The translations under genes and the position numbers were made by a program. A stretch of 64,000 nucleotides of DNA from Bradyrhizobium sp. NAS96.2. Its GTDB lineage: Bacteria > Pseudomonadota > Alphaproteobacteria > Rhizobiales > Xanthobacteraceae. Below, piece after piece: positions 53,165 to 63,778 of the stretch (positions are counted from its first letter, which is position 1; each line of letters opens with the position of its first letter). The stretch is from NCBI RefSeq assembly GCF_001908235.1, contig NZ_LGHK01000047.1, positions 1-64,000 on the forward strand. The letters are read 5' to 3'. A model generated the notes under the pieces. It ran no database searches. It had not been told where the DNA came from and saw only the letters and a program-made list of their open reading frames with translations.

Positions 53165-54534
53165 TCAACCGACCCCGAGCGCCTTCAGCTTGCGATGCAG
53201 CGCCGAGCGCTCCATGCCGACGAACTCCGCGGTACGCGAGATATTGCCGGAGAAGCGGCTGATCTGGGCGATCAGATAGTCGCGCTCGAACACCTCGCGT
53301 GCCTCGCGCAGCGGCAGACCCATGATGTGCTCGCCATTGTTGGAGGTCGGCATCGCCGGCACCATGGAGCCGACGTCCTGCGGCAGCATGTCGGCGGTGA
53401 TGATCGCCTCCGGGCCGCCGCCGGCCAGGATCATCACGCGCTCCACGTTGTTGCGGAGCTGACGGACGTTGCCCGGCCAGACATGGGACTGCAGCACGGC
53501 CATCGCGTCCTGTCCGATCTGACGCTTCGGCAGGCCGGTGGCCGCCGAGATCTGGTCCATGAAATAGTCGATCAGCTCGGGGATGTCCTCGCGGCGCTCC
53601 GACAGCGGCGGCACCCGGATCGGCACCACCGAGAGGCGGTGATAGAGGTCCTCGCGGAAACGGCCGCCGGCGATCTCCTCCTCGAGATTGCGTGCGGTCG
53701 AGGAGATGATGCGGACGTCGACATGCACCTTGCTGGTGCCGCCCTGGCGCTGGAAGGTCTGATCGACCAGCACGCGCAGGATCTTGTTCTGGGTCTCGCG
53801 CGGCATGTCCGCGATCTCGTCGATGAACAGCGTGCCGCCATGCGCTTCCTCGAGCGCGCCGGCCTTGCGCTGCTGTTCGCCGTTCGATCCCTCGATGCCG
53901 AACAGCTCGATCTCCATGCGCTCCGGCGTGATCGCGGCCGCATTGATCACCACGAACGGCCCTTCGGCGCGACCCGACGCATGGTGCAGCGTGCGCGCGG
54001 CGAGCTCCTTGCCTGCACCGGAGGGACCTACGATCAGGATACGGCTGTTGGCCTTGGCGGCGCGGTCGATGGTCTGGCGCAGCTGGTTCATGCAGGCCGA
54101 GCGGCCGGTCAGCACGCTCGCGGCGGGCGCCAGTTGCTTGAGCTCCTTCACCTCACGCTTCAGCCGCGAGGTCTCGAGCGCGCGGGTCGCGACCAGGATC
54201 AGCCGGTCCGACTTGAACGGCTTCTCGATGAAGTCGTAGGCGCCGCGCTTGATCGCGGCGACCGCGGTCTCGATGTTGCCGTGGCCGGAGATCATCACGA
54301 CCGGCAGATCGGCATTGTCCTTCTTGATCTGCTCGAGCAGTTGCAGGCCGTCGAGCTTGGAGCCCTGCAGCCAGATGTCGAGGAAGATCAGGTTCGGGCG
54401 GCGGTTCGCGATTTCGGCCAGCGCCGAATCGCTGTCGCGCGCGGTGCGCGTGGAGAAGCCTCATCGTCCAGGATACCCGCGACGAGGTCACGAATGTCAG
54501 CTTCGTCGTCGACAATCAGAATGTCACTTGCCAT
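53165..54534 (-). CDS. ntrX: Nitrogen regulation response regulator NtrX, frame disrupted
   Basis: Partner regulator of NtrY. Translation from ATG 54534 gives MASDILIVDDEADIRDLVAG and then leaves frame near 54459-54461, where one base appears missing. Restoring it rejoins a receiver with Asp in LIFLDIW and a full protein of about 456 residues. The AAA+ region (IVGPSGAGKELAARTLHHAS) lacks the GAFTGA loop needed to activate sigma-54, as in other alphaproteobacterial NtrX, and the C-terminus has a Fis-type helix-turn-helix (NISRTAEFVGMERSALHRKL). The break may be a sequence error. It starts 17 nt after the ntrY stop. Confidence 0.9.
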
Positions 54535-54551
54535 GGGTTACACCTGCCTTG

Positions 54552-56999
54552 TCAGTCGCCCGTCGCGGCTTTGATTTTTGGCTCTTGGCTTCTTGGCTCT
54601 TGCGCATTTGGCTCTTGGCTATTTGCTTCTTGGATTTTTGGTTCATTGTTGGTCGCCTGTGCCGGGCCGTTGGTCGGCTCTTCCGGCGGATTTTTTTCAC
54701 TGTCGGGGTCGTTTGCTTCCGGCTTCACGTCCGGCTTTTGGTCCTTGCTCTCGGGCTTGTTCTCCGGCTTGGCCGCCTGGCCGGTGACGGAAAAGCGCAG
54801 CCGCATCCAGGCACCGCGCTGACCCTCGCGGAAATCGGACGCGTCCTTGAGCTCGATGCGGCCGCCATGGTCCTCCAGAACGCGGCCGACGATCGCAAGT
54901 CCAAGTCCGGTGCCCTTCGCCCGCGTCGTGACATAGGGCTCGAGCAGCCGCGCGCGCGCGACCTTGGGCAGGCCGATGCCGTTGTCGACGACATCGATCA
55001 GGATGTCGTCGTTCTCGCGCTGCGCCACGACGTCGATGCGGCCCTTGCCGAGTTCCTCGGGCGGCACCTGCTCGATCGCCTCGGTCGCGTTCTTGATGAT
55101 GTTGGTCAGCGCCTGCGAGATCAGCCGGCGGTCGAACTGCGCGGGCAGCGGCGACTGCTTGATGTCGGCCTCGATGGCGAGATCGGGATGCGCGACCTTC
55201 ATCAGGAACACCGCCTGGCGCACCACGTCGGCAACGTCCTCGCCTTCCATCACGGGCTTCGGCATCCGCGCAAAGCGCGAGAATTCGTCGACCATGCGCC
55301 TGATGTCGTCGACCTGGCGCACGATGGTGTCGGTGCACTGCTCGAAGATCGACTTGTCCTTCTCTTCGGTAATGGTCTTGCCGAACTTGCGGCGGATGCG
55401 CTCGGCCGAAAGCTGGATCGGGGTCAGCGGGTTCTTGATCTCGTGCGCGATGCGGCGGGCGACGTCGCCCCAGGCCGAGGTGCGCTGCGCGGAGACCAAT
55501 TCGGTGATGTCGTCGAGCGTGATGATGTAGCTGTCGCGGGACTGGCTGGTCTGCTCGGCCGAGACGCGAACCGACAGATTGCGCTCATGGCCGTCGCGCA
55601 GGATCGTGACCTGCCCCTGCACCAGGCGCTGCGTGCCCTCGCGCGCGGTCTTCATCATCTCGTCGAGCTCGGGCAGCACGTCCGAGAGCGGATGGCCTAA
55701 TGTCTCCGACTCGGCGTGCCCGATCAGCTTCTCCGCCGAGCGATTGAGGATGCCGACGCTGCCGGAGGCATCGACGCCGATGATGCCGGCAGAGGCCGAC
55801 GACAGCACAGCTTCGATGAAGCGGCGGCGGCTGTCGATTGTCTCGCTGGCATCGACCAGCTCGTTGCGCTGGGTCCGCAGCTCCTGCGTCATCTTGTTGA
55901 AGATTTCGCCGAGCAGCGCGAGGTCGCTGGCCGATTTATGGACCGGCACCTGGACGTTGAGGTTGCCGGTCGAGACCTCGCTCGCCGCGCCCATCAGCTG
56001 GCGGATCGGCGACACCAGCCCGTTGGCGAAGTTCAGCCCGATCAGCACCGAGGCCATCAGGATGGTCAGCGCGATCACCGCGAACATCAGCGCGAACGCG
56101 ACCTGGATGCCGAGCCTTCGGGTCTCGAGCTGAGCGTATTCGGCGGCGCTGGTCTGGGTCTGCTTGAGCTGGGCGACCACAGCCGGATCGAGCAGCCGCG
56201 CGACGTACAGGAACATGTCGTCATAGGCCCGCAGCCGGACCACGGAGGCGACGTAGTTTTCCGGGAAGACCGAGATCTTCGGCTCGGTCTCGTTGATGTC
56301 CTTCAGGATGTCCGGCGGCGGCGCCTCGTAATTCAGGCGAACCCCGGTTTCGGCGCTGGCGACGATCTTGCCGTCCTTGTCCATCAGCACCGCGACCGGC
56401 AAATTGCGCGACTCGGCGCCGGCCGTCATCAGCTGCAGGAACGTCATGCGGTCCTGGTCGTAGAGCGGTCGCGCATGGGCGAGGTCATTGGCCATCGCCA
56501 GCGTGTCGCCGTTGATGAGCTGGGCGTGCTCCTGCATGTAGGCGCTGGCGATCGTCAGCGAGTTCTGGATCACCTGCTTGGTGGGGCCCGAGAACAGCCG
56601 GTCGAGGCCGCGCTCGATGGTGACATTGGCGACGATCGACACCAGCACGGCGGGCAGCACCGCGATCACCGAGAACAGGCCGACGATCTGGACGTGCAGC
56701 CGTGCCGCCGCCCGGCCCCGCCGCCTCGCCTGCACCATCTGCCAGACTTCCCGGACGATGATCCCGACCAGGAGCAGGATCGTGCCGGCGTTGATCATCA
56801 GGAAGGAGCGGACCACCTCGGAGGTCGGCTCGATCGGGGTCAGGCCGGTTAGAACCACGAAGGTCAGGAAGGCGGACAGCAGCGCGATGGCCACGGCGAA
56901 CGGCGCCAGCCAGCGCCGCAGCGGAAAGCCCCGCGCCTCTGCATGGGGCTCGGCCGGTGGCGCGTGTAACGTTGAGGCGGTTGTCTCTGCGCTGGTCAT
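54552..56999 (-). CDS. ntrY: Nitrogen regulation sensor kinase NtrY
   Basis: An 815-residue membrane sensor kinase. Helices lie at about 30-55, 65-85, 100-125 and 295-320, with a periplasmic sensor region between the third and fourth. HAMP follows at about 320-375, PAS at about 390-490, and HisKA with His519 in [12 protein letters not shown]. The ATPase has NIIKNATEAIEQ, VDNGIGLP and GTGLGLAI. It phosphorylates NtrX and links redox or nitrogen status to gene expression. The last 60 residues are a Pro/Glu/Asn-rich tail with SQEPNAQEPRSQEPK repeats, absent from the catalytic fold. Confidence 0.95.
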   Translation of the reverse strand: MTSAETTASTLHAPPAEPHAEARGFPLRRWLAPFAVAIALLSAFLTFVVLTGLTPIEPTSEVVRSFLMINAGTILLLVGIIVREVWQMVQARRRGRAAARLHVQIVGLFSVIAVLPAVLVSIVANVTIERGLDRLFSGPTKQVIQNSLTIASAYMQEHAQLINGDTLAMANDLAHARPLYDQDRMTFLQLMTAGAESRNLPVAVLMDKDGKIVASAETGVRLNYEAPPPDILKDINETEPKISVFPENYVASVVRLRAYDDMFLYVARLLDPAVVAQLKQTQTSAAEYAQLETRRLGIQVAFALMFAVIALTILMASVLIGLNFANGLVSPIRQLMGAASEVSTGNLNVQVPVHKSASDLALLGEIFNKMTQELRTQRNELVDASETIDSRRRFIEAVLSSASAGIIGVDASGSVGILNRSAEKLIGHAESETLGHPLSDVLPELDEMMKTAREGTQRLVQGQVTILRDGHERNLSVRVSAEQTSQSRDSYIITLDDITELVSAQRTSAWGDVARRIAHEIKNPLTPIQLSAERIRRKFGKTITEEKDKSIFEQCTDTIVRQVDDIRRMVDEFSRFARMPKPVMEGEDVADVVRQAVFLMKVAHPDLAIEADIKQSPLPAQFDRRLISQALTNIIKNATEAIEQVPPEELGKGRIDVVAQRENDDILIDVVDNGIGLPKVARARLLEPYVTTRAKGTGLGLAIVGRVLEDHGGRIELKDASDFREGQRGAWMRLRFSVTGQAAKPENKPESKDQKPDVKPEANDPDSEKNPPEEPTNGPAQATNNEPKIQEANSQEPNAQEPRSQEPKIKAATGD

Positions 57000-57267
57000 A
57001 CCGGCAATTGAGCTGAGTGCGATCGCCCGCGGGAATTGCGAACTGATGCAATCATATCACAATGTTGCCGAATTGCGACATTTCCGCGGCGCAAACCACA
57101 ATGCGGCGCCGTGTCCTCAAAACCATTTGTGACTACTCAATAACGGTGACCGCGCCGTCCGGATTCGCTGGAGCTTCGCGTCTGATCAAGTCAGAACCGA
57201 AGCTCGAGCCCCTTTGTTCCGGCGCGCTTTCTTCACACGACCCGGCGCCCGCTTTGCGCGAAACGCC

Positions 57268-58710
57268 CTATCCGCCGCTCCGGTAGACCTGGATATCGAG
57301 GTCGCGGATCTTCTTGCGCAGCGTATTTCGGTTCAATCCGAGCAGGTCGGCGGCCCGGATCTGGTTGCCGCGGGTCGCCGCCAGCGCGGCGGTCAACAGC
57401 GGGATCTCGATCTCCTTGAGGATCCGGTGGTAGAGGCCCGGCGGCGGCACGCCGTTCGGGAAGCCGGAGAAGTGCGAGGACAAATAGGCTTCGACCGCGC
57501 CGCCGAGATTGTCGACGCCGACGGTCGCGGTGCTGCCCGACGTGACCGCGGGCGGCGCCAGTTCGCCATCGATCACCGAGGACGTGATGACGTCCTGCGG
57601 ATAGAGCGCGGCGAGCCTCCGGGCGAGGTTTTCCAGCTCGCGGACGTTGCCCGGCCAGCGGTGCTGCTTGAGCCGCTCCAGCGCCTGGGCGTCGAGCTTC
57701 TTCGGCGGCAGGCCGTCCTTCTCGGCGAGCGAGAAGAAGTGCCGGATCAGATCGGGCAGATCCTCGATGCGCTCGCGCAGCGGCGGCAACCGCAGCGGCA
57801 CCACGTTGAGGCGGAAGAACAGATCCTCGCGGAACAGGCCCTGCTGGATCAGGATGCGCAGGTCCTTGTTGGAGGCCGCGACGATGCGCACGTCGGTCTT
57901 GATCGGGGTGCGGCCGCCGACGGTGGTGTATTCGCCCTGCTGCAGCACGCGGAGCAGACGGGTCTGCGCCTCCATCGGCATGTCGCCGATTTCGTCGAGG
58001 AACAGCGTGCCGCCCTCGGCCTGCTCGAAGCGGCCGGAGGCGCGGGTGTTGGCGCCGGTGAACGCGCCGCGCTCGTGACCGAACAATTCGGATTCGATCA
58101 GGTCGCGCGGGATCGCCGCCATGTTGACCGCGACGAACGGGCCGTTGCGGCGCCGGCCGTAGTCGTGCAGCGCGCGGGCGACCAACTCCTTGCCGGTGCC
58201 TGACTCGCCCGAGATCATCACGGTGAGGTCGGTCTGCATCAGCCGGGCCAGCACACGGTAGATTTCCTGCATCGCCGGCGAGCGGCCGACCAGCGGGATC
58301 GAGTCGAACTCGCCGTCATCGGCCGGACTGGAGACCCGCTCCTTCGGCTCGGCCAGCGCGCGGCCGACGATGGTGATCAGCTCCTTCAGGTCGAACGGCT
58401 TCGGCAGATATTCGTAGGCGCCGCGCTCGGAGGCGCGGATCGCGGTCATGAAGGTGTTCTGCGCGCTCATCACGATGACCGGCAGGTTCGGCCGCATCTT
58501 CTTGATGCGCGGCAGCAGATCGAACGCGTTTTCGTCCGGCATCACCACGTCGGTGATGACGAGATCGCCCTCGCCCTGGCTGACCCAGCGCCATAGCGTG
58601 GCGGCGTTGCCGGTCAGGCGCACCTCGTAGCCGGCGCGGGAGAGCGCCTGGTTCAGGACGGTCCGGATGGCGGTGTCGTCGTCAGCGACAAGTATGCTAC
58701 CTGCAGGCAT
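57268..58710 (-). CDS. ntrC: Nitrogen regulation response regulator NtrC
   Basis: A 480-residue sigma-54 activator. The receiver has Asp54 in [10 protein letters not shown]. The AAA+ domain has [18 protein letters not shown], the sigma-54-contacting loop ERGAFTGAN and [20 protein letters not shown]. The Fis-like DNA-binding end is [20 protein letters not shown]. It is phosphorylated by NtrB under nitrogen limitation and turns on glnA- and nif-related promoters. It starts 9 nt after the ntrB stop. Confidence 0.97.
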   Translation of the reverse strand: MPAGSILVADDDTAIRTVLNQALSRAGYEVRLTGNAATLWRWVSQGEGDLVITDVVMPDENAFDLLPRIKKMRPNLPVIVMSAQNTFMTAIRASERGAYEYLPKPFDLKELITIVGRALAEPKERVSSPADDGEFDSIPLVGRSPAMQEIYRVLARLMQTDLTVMISGESGTGKELVARALHDYGRRRNGPFVAVNMAAIPRDLIESELFGHERGAFTGANTRASGRFEQAEGGTLFLDEIGDMPMEAQTRLLRVLQQGEYTTVGGRTPIKTDVRIVAASNKDLRILIQQGLFREDLFFRLNVVPLRLPPLRERIEDLPDLIRHFFSLAEKDGLPPKKLDAQALERLKQHRWPGNVRELENLARRLAALYPQDVITSSVIDGELAPPAVTSGSTATVGVDNLGGAVEAYLSSHFSGFPNGVPPPGLYHRILKEIEIPLLTAALAATRGNQIRAADLLGLNRNTLRKKIRDLDIQVYRSGG

Positions 58711-58719
58711 TGGTGTTCC

Positions 58720-59895
58720 TCATCGTGCATCCTGAGAGGCAGGCGAGGACGTACCCGGAACGTCATCGCGGTTGCTATGGTCGAGTTGCTTGGCGGCGCT
58801 GTACATCGGCATCAGCACCCGGAACGTGGTCTTGCGCGGCTGCGACTCGCATTCGATGATGCCGCCGTGATCGCCGACAATCTTGGCGACCAGCGCGAGG
58901 CCGAGCCCGCTGCCGGTCTGCTTGGTGGTGACGAAGGGATCGAACAGGTTCGGCAGCAGGTCTTCCGGCACGCCTGAGCCATTGTCCTTGACGCAGAATT
59001 CCAGCGGCAGCGAGACCCGGGATTTCTTGCCGGGCACCGACAGCCGCACGCCCGGCCGGAACGCCGTGGTGAGGTGGATCTCCGCATCGGTGCCGAGATC
59101 GGCGACCGCTTCGGCCGCGTTCTTCACGAGGTTGAGGAAGACCTGGATCAGCTGGTCCTGGTTGGCAAGCACCGGCGGCAGCGACGGATCGTAGTCCTCG
59201 ATGAAGCGGACGTTGCGGGCAAAGCCGGACTGCGCCAGCCGCTTCACGTGGTCGAGCACGGAATGGATGTTGACCGGACCGCGCGCCACCGGACGGTCGT
59301 CGCCGAACACCTCCATGCGGTCGACCAGCGTCACGATGCGGTCCGCCTCGTCGCAGATCAGCCGCGTCAGCAGGCGGTCTTCGGAGGACGCCTGCTGCTC
59401 GAGGAGCTGCGCGGCGCCGCGGATGCCCGACAACGGGTTCTTGATCTCATGGGCGAGCATCGCGGCCAGCGCGATCACCGAGCGCGCCGCGCTGCGATGG
59501 GTGAGCTGGCGGTCCATCTTGTCGGCGATGGTGCGCTCCTGCAGCATCACCACGATGTGGCCGGGCCGCTCGGTCAGCGGCGCGACGTGCAGGTCGACCT
59601 GGCGATCGCCGCCGATCCGCGGCGTGCCGAGATCGACCTTGTACTCGTTGACCGGCGAGCCGCTTGCGCGCACCTGCTCGATCAGCGCCAGCAGCGGGCT
59701 GCCAAACGGCACCAATTCCTTCAGCGACTGCCGGCGCAGGAACTGGGTCGAGATCTCGAAGAAGGATTCGGCGGCGATGTTGGCATCGACGATCCGCCCG
59801 TCGGGTGCGACCAGCAGCACCGGGTTGGGCAGCGCATTGAGGATGGCCTCACCGTCGGTCGGCACGGGCCGGCGGAATTCCATGGCTGACGTCAT
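58720..59895 (-). CDS. ntrB: Nitrogen regulation sensor kinase NtrB
   Basis: A 391-residue cytosolic kinase/phosphatase controlled by PII proteins. PAS (about 15-120; [20 protein letters not shown]) precedes HisKA with His149 in [14 protein letters not shown]. The ATPase has [23 protein letters not shown] and GSGLGLALV. Its start overlaps the dusB stop (ATGA), so both are translated together. The usual dusB(nifR3)-ntrB-ntrC order of Rhizobiales is kept. Confidence 0.97.
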   Translation of the reverse strand: MTSAMEFRRPVPTDGEAILNALPNPVLLVAPDGRIVDANIAAESFFEISTQFLRRQSLKELVPFGSPLLALIEQVRASGSPVNEYKVDLGTPRIGGDRQVDLHVAPLTERPGHIVVMLQERTIADKMDRQLTHRSAARSVIALAAMLAHEIKNPLSGIRGAAQLLEQQASSEDRLLTRLICDEADRIVTLVDRMEVFGDDRPVARGPVNIHSVLDHVKRLAQSGFARNVRFIEDYDPSLPPVLANQDQLIQVFLNLVKNAAEAVADLGTDAEIHLTTAFRPGVRLSVPGKKSRVSLPLEFCVKDNGSGVPEDLLPNLFDPFVTTKQTGSGLGLALVAKIVGDHGGIIECESQPRKTTFRVLMPMYSAAKQLDHSNRDDVPGTSSPASQDAR

Positions 59896-61007
59896 GCGGC
59901 AGCACTCCAGGCAAAATCATCGTAGGCGTCCTCGAGCGCGCGATGCACGCTGGACGGCTCCTCCGAGGTGAGGATCGCCTGCCGCCAAGACTTCAAGGTT
60001 GCCGCAGGCGCGCAACTATAGGCCGCAGCGGTCTCCAGCGCCCAGCCGAGATGCTTGCGCGCATGCTTGAGCCCGATCCGCAGCCCATAGTGGCTGCAGA
60101 CTTCGTCATAGAGCGCGCGGACATGCTTGAGCTGCTCGGCGAGCGACGGCGCCGTCTCCGCGATTCCAGTCTCGAGGCGGCGGCCGATCTGGCCGGGGAG
60201 CCAGGGCTGGCCCTGCGCGCCGCGGCCGATCATGACGGCGTCGGCGCCTGACATCTCCAGTGCATCGACCGCCTTGTCGAACGAGGTGATGTCGCCGTTG
60301 ACCACGACCGGGATCGTGACGGCGTCCTTGACCGCGCGCACCGCGTTCCAGTTCGCCTCGCCCTTGTAGAACTGGCAGCGGGTGCGGCCATGCACCGTGA
60401 CCATCTGCACGCCCGCCGCCTCGGCGCGGCGCGCCAGTTCGGGCGAATTGAGCGAGCGATCGTCCCAGCCGAGCCGCATCTTCAGCGTCACCGGCACTTT
60501 GACCGCCGATAGCGTCGCCTCGATCAGCGTCACCGCGTGGTCGAGGTCGCGCATCAGGGCCGAGCCGGATTGGCCGCCGGTGACGTGCCGTGCCGGGCAG
60601 CCCATGTTGATATCGATGATGTCGGCGCCGGCGCCCTCGGCAATCCGCGCGCCCTCCGCCATCCAGCGGGTCTCGCAGCCGGCAAGCTGGACTACATGCG
60701 GCCCGATCCCGGCTGCCTCACAACGCAGCTTCGACATCGGCTTGCCATTCACCAGATCATCGCTGGCCGTCATCTCGGAGACCACCAAGCCGGCGCCCAA
60801 AGTGGCAGCGAGTCGCCGGAAGGGCGCGTCGGTGATGCCGGACATGGGCGCGAGGAGAACCCGGTTGGCGACAGCAATATCGCCTATCTTCAATGGGTTA
60901 CGAGGAGTACTTTGCACGCCGGTCACAGCCGTCTCGTCGTTTTGCAGCCACGCCATTGCAGCTGACATCTCTATTCTGCGCACAATTCTTGTGCAGTCAA
61001 GGCTCAT
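59892..61007 (-). CDS. dusB: tRNA-dihydrouridine synthase DusB (NifR3)
   Basis: A 371-residue FMN enzyme reducing uridines in the tRNA D-loop. The TIM barrel has [38 protein letters not shown], the catalytic Cys in [42 protein letters not shown] and [15 protein letters not shown] 61007 gives the longest product; 60968 is an alternative, and no ribosome binding site decides between them. First gene of the dusB-ntrB-ntrC operon and divergent from ispDF. Confidence 0.94.
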   Translation of the reverse strand: MSLDCTRIVRRIEMSAAMAWLQNDETAVTGVQSTPRNPLKIGDIAVANRVLLAPMSGITDAPFRRLAATLGAGLVVSEMTASDDLVNGKPMSKLRCEAAGIGPHVVQLAGCETRWMAEGARIAEGAGADIIDINMGCPARHVTGGQSGSALMRDLDHAVTLIEATLSAVKVPVTLKMRLGWDDRSLNSPELARRAEAAGVQMVTVHGRTRCQFYKGEANWNAVRAVKDAVTIPVVVNGDITSFDKAVDALEMSGADAVMIGRGAQGQPWLPGQIGRRLETGIAETAPSLAEQLKHVRALYDEVCSHYGLRIGLKHARKHLGWALETAAAYSCAPAATLKSWRQAILTSEEPSSVHRALEDAYDDFAWSAAA

Positions 61008-61180
61008 GCCTACGGTTTAGACATTTCTATCACCGACGCAAGTGCACTGCAACAAAATCTGCTTTTCCCACAGTCAGCGGCAAACGCTCTGTTTTTGCGC
61101 AGCGGTCATGCTAAGGGCTGTGCGCGGCGGGCGATCCCCGCCATCCCCCTCATCCCCGATTCGTCTGTCACTGGTTCAAA

Positions 61181-62377
61181 ATGCCGAAGCCTGAGCGTAC
61201 CGCAGCCATCCTTGTCGCAGCCGGCCGTGGACTGCGCGCCGGCGCAGGCGGTCCGAAGCAATACCGGACGATCGGCGGGCAGACGGTGATCTACCGCGCC
61301 ATGGAGGCGTTCTCCGGACACCCCGACGTGTTTGCGGTGCAGCCGGTGGTCAACCCTGACGACGCCGCGCTGTTCGATGAAGCGGTTGCAGGCCTGCGCC
61401 ATCAACCGCCAACGCCCGGCGGCGCAACCCGGCAGGCCTCGGTCCATGCCGGGCTCGAGGCGCTCGCCGGCGAGAAGCCGGACATCGTCCTGATCCACGA
61501 TGCCGCGCGCCCCTTCGTCACCGCAGCCGTGATCTCGCGCGCAATCGCCGCGGCTGGCCGGACCGGTGCAGCGATCCCGGTGATTCCCGTCACCGACACG
61601 ATCAAGCTCACCGGCGATACCGGCGACGTCGAGGCGACGCCGGAGCGCGCGCGCCTGCGGATCGCGCAGACGCCACAGGCGTTTCGTTTCGACGTAATAT
61701 TGGAGGCGCATCGTCGCGCTGCGCGCGAGGGCCGCAGCGATTTCACCGATGATGCCGCGCTTGCTGAATGGGCGGGATTGACCGTTGCGACGTTTGAAGG
61801 CGATGCTGCCAACATGAAACTCACCACACCGGAAGACTTCGTGCGCGAGGAAGCGCGGCTCGCAAGCCAGCTCGGCGATATCAGGACCGGCACCGGCTAT
61901 GACGTGCATGCCTTTGGTGACGGCGACCATGTCATGATCTGCGGCGTGCGCGTGCCGCACACCAAAGGATTCTTGGCCCATTCCGACGGCGATGTCGGGC
62001 TGCATGCGCTGGTCGACGCCATTCTCGGCGCGCTCGCCGACGGCGACATCGGCTCGCACTTCCCGCCGAGCGATGCCAAGTGGAAGGGCGCCTCCTCCGA
62101 CCAGTTCCTGAAATATGCCGTCGAGCGCGTCACCGCGCGCGGCGGACGGATCGCCAATCTCGAGGTGACGATGATCTGCGAGCGGCCGAAGATCGGTCCG
62201 CTGCGCGATACCATGCGGGCGAAGATCGCAGATATCTCCGGCGTCCACATCTCGCGCGTCGCGGTCAAGGCGACCACCAGCGAGCGGCTCGGCTTCACCG
62301 GCCGCGAGGAAGGCATCGCAGCAACCGCGAGCGCGACGATCCGTCTTCCCTGGGACGACAAGAGCTGGAGTGCCTGA
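61181..62377 (+). CDS. ispDF: Bifunctional IspD/IspF isoprenoid enzyme
   Basis: A 398-residue fusion for two steps of the MEP pathway. The IspD half (1 to about 235) has [37 protein letters not shown] and [18 protein letters not shown]. The IspF half (about 236-398) has [48 protein letters not shown] and [19 protein letters not shown]. It makes CDP-ME from MEP, and ME-cPP after the IspE step. The fusion is typical of alphaproteobacteria. Confidence 0.97.
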   Translation: MPKPERTAAILVAAGRGLRAGAGGPKQYRTIGGQTVIYRAMEAFSGHPDVFAVQPVVNPDDAALFDEAVAGLRHQPPTPGGATRQASVHAGLEALAGEKPDIVLIHDAARPFVTAAVISRAIAAAGRTGAAIPVIPVTDTIKLTGDTGDVEATPERARLRIAQTPQAFRFDVILEAHRRAAREGRSDFTDDAALAEWAGLTVATFEGDAANMKLTTPEDFVREEARLASQLGDIRTGTGYDVHAFGDGDHVMICGVRVPHTKGFLAHSDGDVGLHALVDAILGALADGDIGSHFPPSDAKWKGASSDQFLKYAVERVTARGGRIANLEVTMICERPKIGPLRDTMRAKIADISGVHISRVAVKATTSERLGFTGREEGIAATASATIRLPWDDKSWSA

Positions 62378-62378
62378 C

Positions 62379-62978
62379 ATGGGCGGCAGCGACGCTCGTG
62401 CCCTCTCCCGCTCGCTGCTCGACCTGTGCCGGATGCGCAAGCTGACCATCGCGACCGCCGAATCCTGCACCGGCGGCCTGGTCGCGGGTGCGCTCACCGA
62501 CATCCCCGGCTCTTCCGACGTCATCGATCGCGGCTTCGTCACCTATTCGAACGAGGCCAAACGGGTGATGCTCGGCGTCAAGGCGGCGACGCTTGAGACG
62601 TTCGGCGCGGTCAGCAAGGAGACCGCGACCGCGATGGCGATCGGCGCGCTGGAAAAGGCCGGCGTCGACCTTGCAGTCTCGATCACCGGCATCGCGGGCC
62701 CTGGCGGCGCGACGCCGGGCAAGCCGGTCGGCCTCGTGCATTTCGCCGTCGCCGCGCGCGATGGCCGCATCCTTCACCGTGAGCAGCGTTTCGGCGCGAT
62801 CGGCCGCAGCACAGTGCGGCAACGCTCCGTGGTCGAGGCGCTGCGCATGTTGATGGAGCTCGCGCGCCCGCCGCAGGCCGCCAAGCCGCGCCGCGAGACT
62901 GCCAGCCGGTTGCGGACGAGGGTAGCCCGTTCGCCGCGGAGCCACGCCGCGAAACGTCGGCGGCCGCCGCGCGGTTAG
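62379..62978 (+). CDS. CinA-family nicotinamide-nucleotide amidohydrolase (PncC-like)
   Basis: A 199-residue stand-alone CinA C-terminal domain that deamidates NMN in pyridine-nucleotide recycling. Its motifs are TIATAESCTGGLVAGALTDI (catalytic Ser in ESCTGG), GFVTYSNEAKRVMLGV, VSKETATAMA and VSITGIAGPGGATPGKPVGL. ATG 62379 has GGAG 8 nt upstream, right at the ispDF stop. The last 30 residues are an extra Arg-rich tail (RRETASRLRTRVARSPRS, AAKRRRPPRG) beyond the domain, possibly for nucleic-acid contact. Confidence 0.9.
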   Translation: MGGSDARALSRSLLDLCRMRKLTIATAESCTGGLVAGALTDIPGSSDVIDRGFVTYSNEAKRVMLGVKAATLETFGAVSKETATAMAIGALEKAGVDLAVSITGIAGPGGATPGKPVGLVHFAVAARDGRILHREQRFGAIGRSTVRQRSVVEALRMLMELARPPQAAKPRRETASRLRTRVARSPRSHAAKRRRPPRG

Positions 62979-63150
62979 GCCTGTCCAAGTCTGTTCGCAC
63001 GAGCGACGACCCCGCGATAACTTCGAGTCAACTGCGACCCAGTGCCGCCCACCTTAGGTGGAGCGTTGACGTCGCCTCGCCGTTTTCTCTTGATCCAACT
63101 CTGCTGTTTCAACTGTTCTTCGAACAGCAAAATCCCACAACAAGGAGAAA

Positions 63151-63555
63151 ATGATGAAGTTGGGAACTTTGGTCGTGGCCGCAATCACCGCTGGCGCCAT
63201 GACGCTGTCGACTGTTGTCCCCTCGTTCGCCGCGCCGCTCGCGCCCGCCGCCCGTTTGCAGGACCAGCCTACCTCCGTCGAGCACGTGCAGTATCGCCAC
63301 TGGCACGGCGGCCCGCGTTACGGCTATCGCGGTGGGTACGGCTACCGTGGCGGATATTACCACCATCACCACGGTGGCGGAAACGGCGCTGCGGTCATCG
63401 GCGGGCTTGCGGCCGGCGCGATCATCGGCGGCGCGATTGCGGCGAGCCAGGCGAAGGCCAACAACGACGCCTATTGCTCGCAGCGTTTCCGCTCCTACGA
63501 CCCGGCTTCCGGCACCTACATCGCGTCCGGCGGCGTGCGGCGTTCCTGCCCGTGA
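63151..63555 (+). CDS. BA14K-family exported protein
   Basis: A 134-residue secreted or surface protein. The signal peptide is about 1-27 (cut near SFA|AP). A Gly/Tyr/His-rich low-complexity stretch (RYGYRGGYGYRGGYYHHHH) and a glycine-rich membrane-like helix (AAVIGGLAAGAIIGGAIAAS) follow. The BA14K motif ends the protein (YCSQRFRSYDPASGTYIASG, then RRSCP). The family includes a Brucella immunoreactive lectin-like protein. AAGGAG is 3 nt before ATG 63151 and 6 nt before a second ATG. Confidence 0.88.
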   Translation: MMKLGTLVVAAITAGAMTLSTVVPSFAAPLAPAARLQDQPTSVEHVQYRHWHGGPRYGYRGGYGYRGGYYHHHHGGGNGAAVIGGLAAGAIIGGAIAASQAKANNDAYCSQRFRSYDPASGTYIASGGVRRSCP

Positions 63556-63565
63556 TTTAGCATCT

Positions 63566-63600
63566 GGGCATCGCGCTCAGATCGCTGCGATGCCCTTTCT
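63566..63600 (+). terminator. Intrinsic terminator after the BA14K gene
   Basis: GGGCATCGC and GCGATGCCC form a perfect 9-bp stem with a 12-nt loop, followed by TTTCT. It begins 10 nt after the stop codon. Confidence 0.8.
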
Positions 63601-63618
63601 CCCTCCACGTCATTGCCA

Positions 63619-63771
63619 CGTCATTGCGAGGAGCTCGCGACAAAATTGCAAAGCAATTTTGCGCTGAAGCGACGAAGCAATCCATGCCACCGCCGGCGTG
63701 GTGAGATGGATTGCTTCGCGGAGCCTGTCATCCGGCGGCGCTCCGCGCCGACCGGGTGGCTCGCAATGACG
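63619..63771. repeat. Rhizobial intergenic palindromic repeat (about 153 bp)
   Basis: The outer ends CGTCATTGCGAGgAGC and GGCTCGCAATGACG are inverted copies. Inside, AGCAATCCAT and ATGGATTGCT form a second dyad, and AAAATTGCAAAGCAATTTT at 63642-63660 a third. The nested-palindrome form and the CATTGCGAG ends match the dispersed repeat I know from Bradyrhizobium-type genomes. It sits between convergent genes. Confidence 0.75.
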
Positions 63772-63778
63772 GATGGAG

